From the NCBI RefSeq assembly GCF_000517085.1, contig NZ_KI912107.1, forward strand, positions 5,577,980 through 5,641,979: a stretch of 64,000 bases of DNA. Reading direction: 5' to 3'. This document shows, piece by piece, positions 28,801 to 39,300 of this stretch. A program made the position numbers and the translations under genes. The notes beneath the pieces were generated by a model. The model saw nothing but the letters and a program-made list of their open reading frames with translations, was not told the origin of the DNA and made no database searches. Origin of the DNA: Saccharicrinis fermentans DSM 9555 = JCM 21142. Lineage in GTDB: Bacteria > Bacteroidota > Bacteroidia > Bacteroidales > Marinilabiliaceae. How positions within the stretch are numbered: the stretch's first letter is position 1; each line of letters opens with the position of its first letter.

Positions 28801-28971
28801 TCAGCACGTATCTCTTTTGTAGGTAGGAATTTATTGTATTTTTATAAGGACACACCGGGTACTGTACCCGATGCAGGAGCCTTTAGTACCGAATATACGG
28901 CGCAAGCATATGATGTTTCGTCGGTACCTGCAACCAGAACCTATGGTTTTTCTTTAAATATTGGATTTTAA
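25891..28971 (+). CDS. SusC-like TonB-dependent glycan importer
   Basis: Outer-membrane barrel importing oligosaccharides, 1026 aa. The signal peptide ends near LVAQ (residue 22). A carboxypeptidase-D-like beta-sandwich domain (about 24-95, KVTGKVIDEMGDPVPGVNV) precedes the TonB box region GLDEVVVTALGIKRE. Next is the plug (about 110-240, GKVAGVQINQAG; WIVDGVPFDDG) and a 22-strand barrel ending in RTYGFSLNIGF with terminal Phe. There is no N-terminal FecA-type signalling domain, so it is not a direct partner of an anti-sigma factor. It is followed after 16 nt by SusD and forms the SusCD pair for the N-glycan fragments made by GH85. Confidence 0.95.
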   Translation: MMKSFLSLFLLVFLVSATLVAQHKVTGKVIDEMGDPVPGVNVIEKGNNVNGTITNIDGVYTLEAESGEASLTFSFIGFKQQEVAIAGQSVVNVTLISDITGLDEVVVTALGIKREKKALGYAVQDVKAEQLTQSGDANLVSSLQGKVAGVQINQAGTGVGGTSRIEIRGASSLSDNNSPLWIVDGVPFDDGNSRNGSEWGGTSRAGGAFDLNPEDIESVSVLKGPSAAALYGERGGNGVILVTTKKGTKGSGLGINYAGSVTISEAAYMLDLQEKYGQGTDGEYSNEAVSSWGPEMEGQMFESWTGETIPFEVQKDRLKDFTRTGVSQNHNISMHNGNDDGSYRVSVGKNMLEGIYEGHEVDKTSFDLRADYNINSWLNVDTKFSYFLTEGKERPEIGNYSYVSYFNTMPMNIRNQDLEPGYDIIEAKHVEKLYTTAGPNYRNPYFLQAQTTNEDTKNRFFGYAAANITITSDLKAKFKYGMDFFNFRATEGYLYSDNVDSSRRPSYRSEQSSFKEENYEFLLSYNKQLNEDFQLGLNVGANTMNRYERGLSTSSGKLSSEDDYFLEAGANIEAWEDITEQETRSIYGFGQLAYRGMLYLDLTARNDWSSTLTAQDADFDNSYFYPSVSLSGIVSEMIALPSWVSFAKLRGSWAKVGKATDPYQTSENYTLETWNYGYTIGNVPITQVFKDLKPELSTSWELGADVRLFNGRIGLDMTYYNEETKNQILEVEGVQSSGYPYRLINAGLIQNKGLEVMLSTVPIKTNDFKLGLDFNFAKNKGTLEELEDKNDPTALKEFTFGRSIWAVEGGKLGDIRGTIYVRDDQGRLVVGEDDGLPIRTESSDNVIGNMQADWTGSINLRADYKGIFLGALVSVQQGGDVVSLAEQGATSAGTAKRTLKDDRMSFFVDGVTADGSANHTITTAEDYFSHIATVDEEFVYDASHMKLKEVVLGYNIPQSFFNKIPNNPVKSARISFVGRNLLYFYKDTPGTVPDAGAFSTEYTAQAYDVSSVPATRTYGFSLNIGF

Positions 28972-28987
28972 TAAAAAATTGAATAGC

Positions 28988-30556
28988 ATGAAAAAAATAT
29001 ATTTAGCAATAATATCATTGGTGATGGTAGGCATCATCAGTAGCTGTTCCGATGATTTTGGCGACATGAATGTTCCATCTAATGCAACAGATGTCGTGGA
29101 GCCTAAGTTTTTCTTAAACGCAATGGAACAAGGTGTTTATAACAATTATCAAAGAAATGTAAATCTTTATCCAGATGTATATAGTCAATATTGGGCCAAT
29201 ACGGTATCTGGTTTTGAAGCCTCACGCTATGAGTATGTGGATGATTGGATCGGTAACCAATGGAGTGAGCATTATGCAGCTATGTTGCGCCGTGCAGATG
29301 CTATGGAGCAAATGTTTGGCGAAAATCCAAATTATGTAGATGCCATTGCCATTAAAGATATTTGGATGTGTTATTGGTGGTCGAGAATGTCGGATACTTA
29401 CGGTGATATACCGTATTTTGGAACGCCTTCCGGAGAGGCCGTTGCTTATACCTCACAAGAGGAAATTTATACCGACTTATTTAAAGTACTAGATAATGCG
29501 GTAACCAGTATCACCGGGGGCGCAGATCAGTATGTGTATTCCGATGGATATGATCTGATTTTTGATGGAGATGTGGATAAGTGGAAAAGGTTTGGTAACT
29601 CGCTACGTTTACGTCTGGCCATGCGTATTTCTAATGTTAATCCAGAACAGGCAGAGGCAGAAGTTAAAGCAGCCATCGACGGTCCAGGAGGGTTAATGAC
29701 AAGTAATGATGATGTGGCCAAAGTTTCAATGTGGAGTGAAGGATGGTACGATTACATAAACCAGATGGGATGGAATTGGAATAATATTCGTATGTCAGAG
29801 ACATTCTCGAACTATTGTTATAGTGAATCTTCTGTAGATGAAGATCCTCGTGCGTCTATTTGGTTTGCCTATCAAAGAGATGTGGAGGGTACGGCTACCG
29901 CAATGACGAAAGAAGAGGTGGGTAAAACACGTTATTTTGGTTTGAAAAATGGGCTAAATACGATTGATGATTCGTTTAAGGAAGATTATGCTACCCTTAA
30001 TCTTGACGGTGGATATGTTGATTTTACGCAAAGTGGAGAAGATGCGATGTCATGTCCCGTGATGTTTTATTCGGAGGTGCAATTTCTGTTAGCTGAAGCA
30101 GCCTTAAGAGGATGGGTGTCGGAAAATCCAAATACTTACTATAAGGCAGGCATTCAGGCTTCAATGGATTATGTAGGTGTTGAAAGTGATGATGCTACAG
30201 CTTATATAGAAGGTGTGGCTGATTTAGCCGGATCTAATGAAGCACAGTTAAAGAAAATTATTACCCAAAAGTGGTTGGCTAACTTCCCCAATGGTGTGGA
30301 AGGTTGGGCCGACTTCCGTAGAACTGATTATCCTGATTTGACTTTGCCTGCAGGTGGTGTAAGCAGTAGCTCTAGTGTGGCTGAAGGGACTTATGTGAAA
30401 CGAATCAGGTATCCGGATAACGAGCATCGTTTGAACGAAACTAATATGCCAGTCTCTCTCAATTCCTTAGATGCAGATCGTATGGATATTAGAGTTTGGT
30501 GGGATGTATCTGATACAAAAACAAAGTCGGATGGGTTAATGAATTCTAACTTTTAA
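28988..30556 (+). CDS. SusD-like surface glycan-binding lipoprotein (SusD_2 type)
   Basis: Lid and binding partner of SusC, 522 aa from ATG 28988 (an in-frame start at 28961 lies inside susC and would spoil the signal). The lipoprotein signal MKKIYLAIISLVMVGIISSC is followed by SDD, an export tag for the cell surface. The protein is built of TPR-like helices, with a C-terminal block including GWADFRRTDYPDLTLP typical of the SusD/RagB class. The overall pattern fits the SusD-like_2 subgroup. It lies 16 nt after susC and 18 nt before the LamG lipoprotein gene, so the three form one operon. Confidence 0.93.
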   Translation: MKKIYLAIISLVMVGIISSCSDDFGDMNVPSNATDVVEPKFFLNAMEQGVYNNYQRNVNLYPDVYSQYWANTVSGFEASRYEYVDDWIGNQWSEHYAAMLRRADAMEQMFGENPNYVDAIAIKDIWMCYWWSRMSDTYGDIPYFGTPSGEAVAYTSQEEIYTDLFKVLDNAVTSITGGADQYVYSDGYDLIFDGDVDKWKRFGNSLRLRLAMRISNVNPEQAEAEVKAAIDGPGGLMTSNDDVAKVSMWSEGWYDYINQMGWNWNNIRMSETFSNYCYSESSVDEDPRASIWFAYQRDVEGTATAMTKEEVGKTRYFGLKNGLNTIDDSFKEDYATLNLDGGYVDFTQSGEDAMSCPVMFYSEVQFLLAEAALRGWVSENPNTYYKAGIQASMDYVGVESDDATAYIEGVADLAGSNEAQLKKIITQKWLANFPNGVEGWADFRRTDYPDLTLPAGGVSSSSSVAEGTYVKRIRYPDNEHRLNETNMPVSLNSLDADRMDIRVWWDVSDTKTKSDGLMNSNF

Positions 30557-30574
30557 CATTAAAAAGTATATACT

Positions 30575-32431
30575 ATGAAATCGTATAAATTAAAGTGGCT
30601 ATTGGGATTAATTTCTGTTTTTATAGCTATCTCGTTGGGCTCTTGTGAGGATGATGAGACGAAAGGGTCTTGGGAAACACAGTCTTTAGAGGCCTTGATC
30701 ACGGAAGCGGAAAATTTAATGGAAAATGCAGAAGAAGGTATTAATGCAGGTGATTATAAGCTCGGTTCGAAGGATCAATTGCAAGAAGTGGTAGATTGGG
30801 TTTATTGGAGGATAGATAATTCTGATTCACAGGATGACATCGCTGATGCGGCCATTAAGTTGCAGAAATATATCGATATTTTTAAAGCCAGTACAGTAGC
30901 TGTTGCTATGCCATGGATCAAACAGGAAAATGATACTTATATTCAGATCTCTGATAATATTAAATCTGTGTTAGATGGAGCCTGGACAATAGAGTTGAAA
31001 TGCTATATCGTTGATTTAAATTCAAAAGGTTATTCAAACAACTTGTTTTCGGCAGAACAATCAGATCCAGACAGTGGATTTGGAGTTAGGTACTTTAGTG
31101 ATGGTAGTATCCAGGTTGTAACAGGTAATAGTAACTGGGTTGATTCCGGTGATCAAGCTGGTGCAGGAACTATGAAGTCTGGAGAATGGATGGATGTTAC
31201 CATGACCAGTGATGGAACTCATCATGAATTATTTATCAATGGAGCTAAAGTAGCCGCTATTGATAATACGCATTTATTAGCTGCAGATGCTTCTTTTGTT
31301 ATTGGTAACAGTCCTACTTGGACAGATCGCGTTTGTAATGCTGTGGTTAAGGATTTTAAAGTGTGGGATTCGGTGTTGGACGCCGCTACCATCGATGCAA
31401 ACAGGACTCAATCATTTGAAGGAACCGAGTCGGGTCTTATTTGTTACTTTCCTTTTGGATCTGATTTGGGGACTGAATTTAGTGATGTAACAGGTAATTA
31501 TACCGCAACAACTGTAGGTGAGATTGAGTGGGTAGCTGAGCCTCCTGTTGTAGTGTTAGATTATGACAATTTGAATGCTGCAATTGTAAAAATGGAAACA
31601 CTTAAGGCTAATGTGACTGAGGGTGAAAATGACGGAGATTATCCAGTTGGGACATTGGATTATATTGATAACATCATTGCAGAGGGCAATGATATGCTTG
31701 CTAATGAAACTCGTCAGTCTGCTTTAGATGATTTTGCCACAACTATTGACGAACAAATAGCTATTATCAATTCTATGTTGGTAGGTGATGCCGATGGTAT
31801 TTATGTTGATCGTGAAGATTCTGATGCTGTGGGATTTAGAATTACACCTAATTATACTCCACAAGGAAGTTATACCGTAGAGTTTGATGTAAAATTAAAA
31901 ACGCTTTTTTTCGAAAGTGGTAGTGATGGAGAAATTTTCGGTAATGGAACTTACGGATTAAGAGTTTATGGGTATAACGAATATACCGAAGAGGCTATTC
32001 TAAATGCCGGTCGTATATGGAATTTCACAGAAACGAGTGGTGGTTGGTCAGGGCCTGAATCTCCTGCTTTGGCGCTTAAACCTGGTAATTGGCAACATGT
32101 TGCCATTGTTCATGATCAAGACGCATTAACCACGTCTATTTATGTAGATGGTGTAATGGTTGTTTCCCAATCTGATATCAGTTATCCTAACGAGTCTGGC
32201 TGGGGTGAAACCTGGTTAGGGAACTCCTGGGGAGGTAAGATGAATGGTTCTATTAAGGAATTCCGTATTTGGGATGAGGCTTTGGATGCGAATGATTTAA
32301 ATGCTCAAATAGCTGGATCAGAGGCTAATTTAAGAATGTATTTCCCATTGACAAAAGTGAAAGGAGTTCAGTTTACTGATGAAACTGGAAACTTTACAGG
32401 AGATATGAGGGGTATTGAATGGAATAAATAA
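30575..32431 (+). CDS. two-module LamG surface glycan-binding lipoprotein
   Basis: Probable SGBP in the SusE position, 618 aa. The lipoprotein signal ends ISLGSC and is followed by EDDET, a surface tag. The protein is an internal duplication: helical FIVAR-like hairpin (about 38-108), LamG/concanavalin-like domain (about 110-310), second helical hairpin (about 328-398), second LamG domain (about 400-618). Matching blocks are ELFINGAKVAAID / SIYVDGVMVVSQ and VKDFKVWDSVLDAATI / IKEFRIWDEALDANDL. No catalytic residues are expected. It ends the SusCD operon at a strong terminator. Confidence 0.88.
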   Translation: MKSYKLKWLLGLISVFIAISLGSCEDDETKGSWETQSLEALITEAENLMENAEEGINAGDYKLGSKDQLQEVVDWVYWRIDNSDSQDDIADAAIKLQKYIDIFKASTVAVAMPWIKQENDTYIQISDNIKSVLDGAWTIELKCYIVDLNSKGYSNNLFSAEQSDPDSGFGVRYFSDGSIQVVTGNSNWVDSGDQAGAGTMKSGEWMDVTMTSDGTHHELFINGAKVAAIDNTHLLAADASFVIGNSPTWTDRVCNAVVKDFKVWDSVLDAATIDANRTQSFEGTESGLICYFPFGSDLGTEFSDVTGNYTATTVGEIEWVAEPPVVVLDYDNLNAAIVKMETLKANVTEGENDGDYPVGTLDYIDNIIAEGNDMLANETRQSALDDFATTIDEQIAIINSMLVGDADGIYVDREDSDAVGFRITPNYTPQGSYTVEFDVKLKTLFFESGSDGEIFGNGTYGLRVYGYNEYTEEAILNAGRIWNFTETSGGWSGPESPALALKPGNWQHVAIVHDQDALTTSIYVDGVMVVSQSDISYPNESGWGETWLGNSWGGKMNGSIKEFRIWDEALDANDLNAQIAGSEANLRMYFPLTKVKGVQFTDETGNFTGDMRGIEWNK

Positions 32432-32476
32432 AATTGATTGATGATGTTGATCTGATGTGGTCAACGGTGTTTCGTG

Positions 32477-32515
32477 CCGCAAGTCTCTCTGCATTGAGAG
32501 ATTTGCGGTTTTTTT
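32477..32515. terminator. terminator between the SusCD operon and the AraC gene
   Basis: CCGCAAGTCTCTC and GAGAGATTTGCGG form a 13-bp stem (one G-T pair), then seven T residues. It serves the plus-strand operon and may also block the convergent AraC transcript. Confidence 0.85.
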
Positions 32516-32519
32516 ATGA

Positions 32520-33371
32520 TCAGAATACTTTGTGGTTAATGGCTCGGTATTCGTTGGGAGTCATGCCATTGTATTTTTTGAATACTTTATAGAAATGTCC
32601 GATGGCATTAAATCCACAATTATAGCAAATGGTTTTGATGGGTACATTAGTCATGGTCAATCGTTGTGCAGCATAGTTCATTTTTATTTTTGTCACTGTT
32701 TCAGTGAGCGTTTGATTGAGGTATTGTTTTATAATTTTGTTTACATGATCGGTAGTTCGATTGGTAAGTGCTACAAATCCAGGTACACCCTCTCTGAATA
32801 ATTGCGGTGAATTATATTGTTCTAGAGCAAGGGCTAACCAATGGGGCATATCGTTAGCCATGTCTTCGAACGATTCACTTAACATTCTAAAAATCTGCAG
32901 TATGATGATGTCTAAATTGATATATGAACGTTTTTTGGAAAGAATATAATCAGAGAGAGAAGATATTTCATTGAGTTGATCGGCGTTCAATTGAACCATA
33001 TACGGCATTTTCTCCTTTGTCCAAAAAAATGTCTCCGAGTCGGGGAAATATCGGTCTTTAAATAGTTTTAAGCTTTCTAAATAAAAAGCAATATTGGTAA
33101 CAACCAGACCTGTGTTGTTTCCCGTGGAGACAAAGGTATGCGTATCTTGAGGTCGTATTAGGCATAGTGTTCCTTTTTCTATATTATGTTTTTCCCCATT
33201 TATATAGTGTATTCCTGATCCTTCTTTTATCCAAAAAACTTCGGCATAATCATGATCATGATATTCCAAATTTTCATCTGCCGTTATGGTTCTACGTACA
33301 ATATGAAAAACATCTTTGGGTTCAATTAAAAAGGAAGGCAGGCTAATTCTTATTTTATTTTTAATATCCAT
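32520..33371 (-). CDS. AraC-family transcriptional regulator
   Basis: 283-aa regulator with an N-terminal cupin-like sensing domain (YHDHDYAEVFWIKEGSG, near residues 37-53) and a C-terminal double HTH (about 185-280) ending in the AraC signature FYKVFKKYNGMTPNEYRA. It is divergent from the long GH92 operon starting at 33897 across 525 bp and convergent with the SusCD operon, so it is the best candidate for local control by a mannose- or GlcNAc-derived ligand. It has no membrane segment. Confidence 0.92.
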   Translation of the reverse strand: MDIKNKIRISLPSFLIEPKDVFHIVRRTITADENLEYHDHDYAEVFWIKEGSGIHYINGEKHNIEKGTLCLIRPQDTHTFVSTGNNTGLVVTNIAFYLESLKLFKDRYFPDSETFFWTKEKMPYMVQLNADQLNEISSLSDYILSKKRSYINLDIIILQIFRMLSESFEDMANDMPHWLALALEQYNSPQLFREGVPGFVALTNRTTDHVNKIIKQYLNQTLTETVTKIKMNYAAQRLTMTNVPIKTICYNCGFNAIGHFYKVFKKYNGMTPNEYRAINHKVF

Positions 33372-33896
33372 TACAAAATAGTTTTATTTTCTGTATGTGA
33401 GATCTCCTTACTTCTGCCATCGGCTTATCTCAACAAAAATGTAACATGTTGTAAATAAGACTAGCAGAAGTCATCGTATCTCGAAAATATTTATCCATTT
33501 GTTTGTGAATAAGATTTTCTATTCAAAAGTAACATCATTTGCTGGTATCTGCCTTATTCTTGTGCAACTTTTTGCGCAGGAAGTGATTTACTTGGTTAAT
33601 CATCAGTTGGTCGCATACTTAAAATGGTCGATTATGACGATATTAATAGTACTTTATGTTTAAAAGTTAGCTAGTGTATTTGGGGTTAGAATGCTGACGG
33701 ATGACTTATACTGTAATTCGTTGAAATTAAAATTTTTCGATGTTTTGGAGTTGTGATGATAGAGAGGATGTATTTACAACGGAATAGCACAATAAATTTC
33801 AGTTGAGACACAATATATCTAATTGTGCTGTGTGTGGTTTAATTTTAACTTTGAATGTTGTTAATAATACAAATCATTGAATAATTTTTTTTAATA
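33372..33896. other. 525-bp divergent control region, AraC gene / GH92 operon
   Basis: No gene. It contains the promoter listed at 33823-33853 and an imperfect dyad around AACATGTT (33441-33454), which might be an AraC-class site. Confidence 0.5.
33823..33853 (+). promoter_or_regulatory. candidate promoter of the GH92 operon
   Basis: TTG at 33823-33825 and TAACTTTG at 33846-33853, spacer 20 nt; the start codon is 43 nt downstream of the -7 box. Confidence 0.5.
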
Positions 33897-36194
33897 ATGA
33901 AGAATCTAATATTCTTTTTGTGGCTGGTATTTGTATTTAGTGCTTGCTGCCACAATCAAACAATATCGAAAGAAAATACGCCCATTGACTATACCAGTTA
34001 TGTGAATCCATTAATGGGAACTGATTCTGATTTTTCGCTCTCCAATGGGAATACCTATCCAGCGATTGCACGTCCGTGGGGAATGAATTTTTGGACACCA
34101 ATGACGGCTAAATTTGGTGATGGTTGGACTTATAAATATAGAGACTATCAGTTAACCGGTTTTAAACAAACCCATCAGCCGAGTCCTTGGATCAATGATT
34201 ATGCTGCATTTTCATTGATGGCTGTTACCGGTGATTTGGAATTTGAGGCAGAAAAAAGAGCTTCGTGGTATTCGCATAAAGCAGAAATTGTAAAACCTCA
34301 CTATTATAGTGTTTATTTAGCTGACTATGATACAAGAGTAGAAATTACACCAACAGAGAGAGCTGCAGCTTTTAAATTTACATTTCCACAAAATGAGCAT
34401 TCATACATTTTATTAGATGCTTTTAAAGGGGGGGCTATGGTCAAAGTGTTGCCCGAGGAAAGAAAAATTATTGGCTACTGTAGAAACAATAGTGGAGGTG
34501 TCCCAGATAATTTTCATAATTATTTTGTGGCTGAGTTTGATAAAGATTTTGAGATTATTCATACTTGGGATGGTGATCAATTGAAAAAGGGTTCAGCTTT
34601 TGCTCAAGCAGATGAAGTTGGGGCGGTCATTGGTTTTAAAACCAAAGCAGGTGAAGAAGTTCATGTAAAAGTAGCTTCTTCATTTATAAGTGCCGAACAA
34701 GCTCAATTAAATCTTGATCGAGAATTGGGAAATAAGTCTTTTGCTCAGGTAAAAGAGGAAGGTAAAACAGAATGGAACAAAGAATTAGGACGTATAAAGG
34801 TTGAAGGAAAGAATGTGGATCATATTCGTACTTTCTATTCTACGCTTTATCGTGTTTTGTTATTCCCTCGTAAGTTTTATGAGTTTAATAAAGATGATCA
34901 GATTGTTCATTATAGTCCTTATAATGGGGAAGTTCTTCCTGGTTATATGTTTACCGACAATGGCTTTTGGGATACTTTTAGAGCTGTTTTTCCATTTTTT
35001 ACATTGATGTATCCAGAATTGAATAGTCATATCATGGAAGGTTTAGCAAATACCTACGATGAAAGTGGTTGGTTGCCGGAGTGGGCTAGTCCAGGGCATA
35101 GAGGCTGTATGATAGGTTCCAATTCTGCATCCTTGATAGCCGATTCTTACCTCAAGGGAATCAAAGGCTATGATATTGAAAAACTTTATGAAGCGATTAT
35201 TAAAAATACGGACCATGTCAATAATCAAATAAATTCAGTGGGACGTTATGGTCATGATTATTATAACTCATTGGGGTATATACCATATGATGTAGGTGTA
35301 AATGAGAATGTAGCACGCACACTAGAATACGCCTATGCTGATTACTGTATTTGGAAGTTGGCTGAAAAGTTGGGCCGGCCTCAGCCTGAAATAGATTTGT
35401 TTAAGAAAAGAGCACAGAACTATAGAAAAGTTTTTGATAGGGAATCAGGTTGGATGCGAGGTCGTAACAAAGATGGTTCTTTTCAGGCTCCTTTTAATCC
35501 TTTTAAATGGGGTGATGCTTTTACTGAGGGAAATAGTGTGCACTATACCTGGAGTGTTTTTCAGGATGTTGAGGGACTGATTGGATTGATGGGAGGAGAT
35601 GAGGCTTTTGTAAGTAAGCTGGATACTGTTTTTAATCTGCCTCCTGTTTTTGATAATTCCTATTATGGTTTTACCATACATGAGATTCGTGAAATGCAGA
35701 TTGTAGGAATGGGAAATTATGCCCATGGTAATCAACCTATTCAGCATATGTTGTATCTATATAATTACGCAGGACAACCGTGGAAGACGCAAGAAAAAGT
35801 TCGTGAGGTAATGAATAAGCTTTATACACCCCATGCAGATGGGTATTGTGGAGATGAGGATAATGGACAAACATCAGCTTGGTATGTTTTTAGTTCTTTG
35901 GGTTTTTATCCTGTATGTCCGGGAACTGATCAGTACGTGCTTGGAGCTCCATTGTTTGATAAGGCTACCATAACCCTCGAGGATGGCAAAGAACTAATTA
36001 TTGAAGCGGTAAATAATAGTGATGAAAATAAATATGTTGAGCATGTTGATTTTAATGGCAATTCGTTAGATCGTAATTATTATACGCATGAAGAATTACA
36101 GAGTGGTGGGAAAATTACCATTGAAATGTCGCCTACTCCAAATAAAAAGAGAGGGGTCACCAAAGATGCAGCGCCATATTCTATGAGTAAATAG
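33897..36194 (+). CDS. GH92 alpha-1,2-mannosidase-like lipoprotein (GH92 copy 2)
   Basis: 765 aa with lipoprotein signal ending VFSACC. It has the GH92 beta-sandwich from VNPLMGTDSDFSLSNGNTYP and an (alpha/alpha)6 domain. The probable acid is Glu544 (FTEGNSVHYTW). From it, an adjacent His595-Glu596 pair (IHEIREM) lies at +51/+52 and Asp655 (GDEDNGQTSAW) at +111. These offsets equal those I recall for the alpha-1,2-mannosidase BT3990 (Glu533, His584-Glu585, Asp644), so alpha-1,2 specificity is predicted. Its loop reads GNQP where most other copies have GNEP. First gene of a run of GH92 genes with 70-110-nt gaps. Confidence 0.92.
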   Translation: MKNLIFFLWLVFVFSACCHNQTISKENTPIDYTSYVNPLMGTDSDFSLSNGNTYPAIARPWGMNFWTPMTAKFGDGWTYKYRDYQLTGFKQTHQPSPWINDYAAFSLMAVTGDLEFEAEKRASWYSHKAEIVKPHYYSVYLADYDTRVEITPTERAAAFKFTFPQNEHSYILLDAFKGGAMVKVLPEERKIIGYCRNNSGGVPDNFHNYFVAEFDKDFEIIHTWDGDQLKKGSAFAQADEVGAVIGFKTKAGEEVHVKVASSFISAEQAQLNLDRELGNKSFAQVKEEGKTEWNKELGRIKVEGKNVDHIRTFYSTLYRVLLFPRKFYEFNKDDQIVHYSPYNGEVLPGYMFTDNGFWDTFRAVFPFFTLMYPELNSHIMEGLANTYDESGWLPEWASPGHRGCMIGSNSASLIADSYLKGIKGYDIEKLYEAIIKNTDHVNNQINSVGRYGHDYYNSLGYIPYDVGVNENVARTLEYAYADYCIWKLAEKLGRPQPEIDLFKKRAQNYRKVFDRESGWMRGRNKDGSFQAPFNPFKWGDAFTEGNSVHYTWSVFQDVEGLIGLMGGDEAFVSKLDTVFNLPPVFDNSYYGFTIHEIREMQIVGMGNYAHGNQPIQHMLYLYNYAGQPWKTQEKVREVMNKLYTPHADGYCGDEDNGQTSAWYVFSSLGFYPVCPGTDQYVLGAPLFDKATITLEDGKELIIEAVNNSDENKYVEHVDFNGNSLDRNYYTHEELQSGGKITIEMSPTPNKKRGVTKDAAPYSMSK

Positions 36195-36308
36195 TTCTGA
36201 GTCGTTTGATATATGTGAATGTTTGTGTTATACGAATACTGAAAATAGGAAGTTTAGAAGTTCGAAGTGTTGGAATTTATGTGGAATGAGTTTGAATTAC
36301 ATTCAAAA

Positions 36309-39300
36309 ATGAATATTAAAAGTCTCCTAACAATCATCTTTTTTGCAGTGATATTTTGTGCCTGTGAGAGAGAATCTGCTAATCTTATTGGATATGTGGA
36401 TCCGATGATTGGTACAGATGGTATTGGACATACATTTCCGGGAGCTACCGTTCCTTTCGGAATGGTACAACTGAGTCCGTCAAATGATTTTAAATCGTGG
36501 AACTGGTGTTCTGGTTACCATTATTCTGATACTATTTTAAAAGGTTTTGCACATACACATATCAGTGGAGCTGGATTGGCCGGCTTAGGAGATATTTTAT
36601 TGATGCCAACTGTGGGGGTAGTTCAGTTAAATCCAGGAACAGAGGATGATCCGGCATCAGGTTATCGTTCCAGATTTTCGCATAAAAGTGAAAAAAGTAC
36701 GCCTGGTTATTATTCTGTTTTGTTGGACGATTACAATGTGAAAGTTGAATTGACAGCTTCTGAAAGAGTTGGATTTCATAGATACACAATGTCTAAACCA
36801 GGAGTGTTGAATGTTATCATAGATCCTACCCATAATATCATGGAAAGGATTGTAGAGACAGGTGTTGAAATTGTCTCAAATACTACACTAAGGGGATTTA
36901 AAAGATGTGAAGGGGAGGGAGGAGCAAGGACTGTTTATTTTTATGCGAAGTTTTCTAAACCTTTTGTATCTTATGGTGTAGCCAAGGGAGATAGTATAAT
37001 GGAAGGTGAAAAGAGGCTGAAGGGAACAAATACGAAAGCATATATCCAAGCGAAATTAAAGCATGATGAAGTGCTTGAAATCCAGGTGGCTTTATCTTTT
37101 GTTGGATATCAAGGGGCAAAGGCAAATTTGAATGCCGAGGTTCAAGGCAAGTCCTTTGATGATGTAAAACGATTGGCTCAAAGTAAGTGGGAAGAGAAAT
37201 TAAATAAGATGATCGTTACAGGTTCGTCACAAGCCGATAAAAGAACCTTTTATACAGCGATGTATCATTCATTTATATCACCTAACTTAATTTCAGATGT
37301 GGATGGGAGATATTGGTTAGAAGGTAAGGTCTATCAATCGGATTTTCCACAGTATTCAAATTTTTCTACCTGGGATACTTTCCGTGCTTTAAATCCATTG
37401 TTTACTATTGTTGAACAAGAAAAAACAGCTGAGTTTGTTAACTCTTTGGCAAGTAGATATACAGAAACAAAAGTAGGATTGCCGGTTTGGGAGTGTATGG
37501 GGCATGATAATGTTTGTATGATCGGATATAGTGCTGTTTCTCCAATGGTAGATGCAGCTTTAAAAAATATAAAGGGAATTCAACCTGAAGAAGTATATGA
37601 AGCAGTGAAGGCCGCTGCGATGTCGTTGGAGAAGCATTCTCCTAACTACGACAAAAATGGGATGGATTATTACTTAAAAATGGGCTATGTTCCTGGTGAG
37701 TTGAATTGTGCTGTGTCTAAAACAACCGAACAAAATTATTATGACTGGTGTATCTCAGCTTTGGCTGATCGCTTAGGTAAGAAAGATGATGCGGCGCTTT
37801 TTGCTGAACGAAGTGTTGGTTATAAAAATTTGTATAGATCCGATAAAAAACGTTTGTATTCTAAATATACAACCGGAGAATGGCGGGAAATGAAATTGAA
37901 TGTGTGGGATGACTTAATTGCCAATTATGTTTCTGGAAATATCTGGGGGTATTCGGCATTCGTGCCCCATGATGTAAATGGTCTAATGGAGTTGATAGGA
38001 GGTAAGGATGAATTTGCTAAGTGGTTGGATGATATTTTTTTAGATACGACTTCGATAGATGGACATACCCATGTGGATATCTCAGGTTTTATTGGAAAAT
38101 ATGGGCATGGAGATGAACCTTCGCAACATATGCCTTATTTGTATAATTATGCTGGTCAACCTTGGAAAACGCAAGAAAGAGTTCGACAAGTAATATCTGA
38201 ATTCTATCATGATAAACCTGATGGCCTTGTTAATAACGATGACTTGGGACAGATGTCAGCTTGGTATTTGTTTAGTGCGATGGGGTTTTACCCTGTCTGT
38301 CCCGGTGATATGAAATATATGATAGGTTCTCCATTATTTAAAAAAGTAGTTATTAACTTAGAGAATGGAAAGCAATGGATTATTAAAGCCAATAATGATC
38401 CAAAGAAAAATATTTATATTCAGTCTGTTACATTGAATGGGGAGCCATATACTAAATCATACTTGACCCATGAGCAGATAATGAATGGTGGTAATCTGGT
38501 GTTTGAAATGGGGGCTGCTCCTAACAAAAAATGGGGTGTTTTACCCGAAGATAGACCAATATCTAAAGTACATACCGAAAAGGCCAATCGCTTACCTCAA
38601 ATTACTCATAAACCATTTGATAAAGATAGGAGTGAGGTATTCGAAGAGGCCTATCAGGTAAAACTGGTATGTAATACAGAGAAGGCTGACATTTATTATA
38701 CCCTGAATGGTGACATACCCCATAAAAATAGTAAACGTTACAAAAAGCCGTTCGTCATTCATAAAACAACAAATTTAAAAGCCATTGCATATGCTGATGG
38801 TATGCAGCCTAGTTTTGTTTATGATCGCACTTATTATGCAGGAAGAAGATTTGGAGACTTGAAAGATGGATTTCCTCGAATTACGATGATTACCAGGCCT
38901 AAAAAGTTCGGCGATTCAGATGGTAATATGTTGATGGATTTAAAAGTGGGGTCGGGAAGTTTTAATGATGGTAGATGGACTGGATTTGACGGTGAAGATA
39001 TGGTAGCGACCATTGATTTTGGGCAAGCAATATCCATCGACAATGTAAGTATTGGATATTTATCCAATACAGCAGTTTGGATTTTTCCTCCATCAGCCAT
39101 GGTCATTAGAGCTTCCTTGGATGATGATAAATATGAAATAATAGGTTCGAAGAAATGGAGGTTTTCGCAAGAAGAGCTGGAAGGACCTTTCGTGAAAAGA
39201 GAAGAGTTTACTTTTAAGAGTCAAAAAATCAGATACCTTAATATTGAAGTTTCAAACTATGGGATAGTACCTGATTGGCATGCTGCAGCAGGACATAAGG

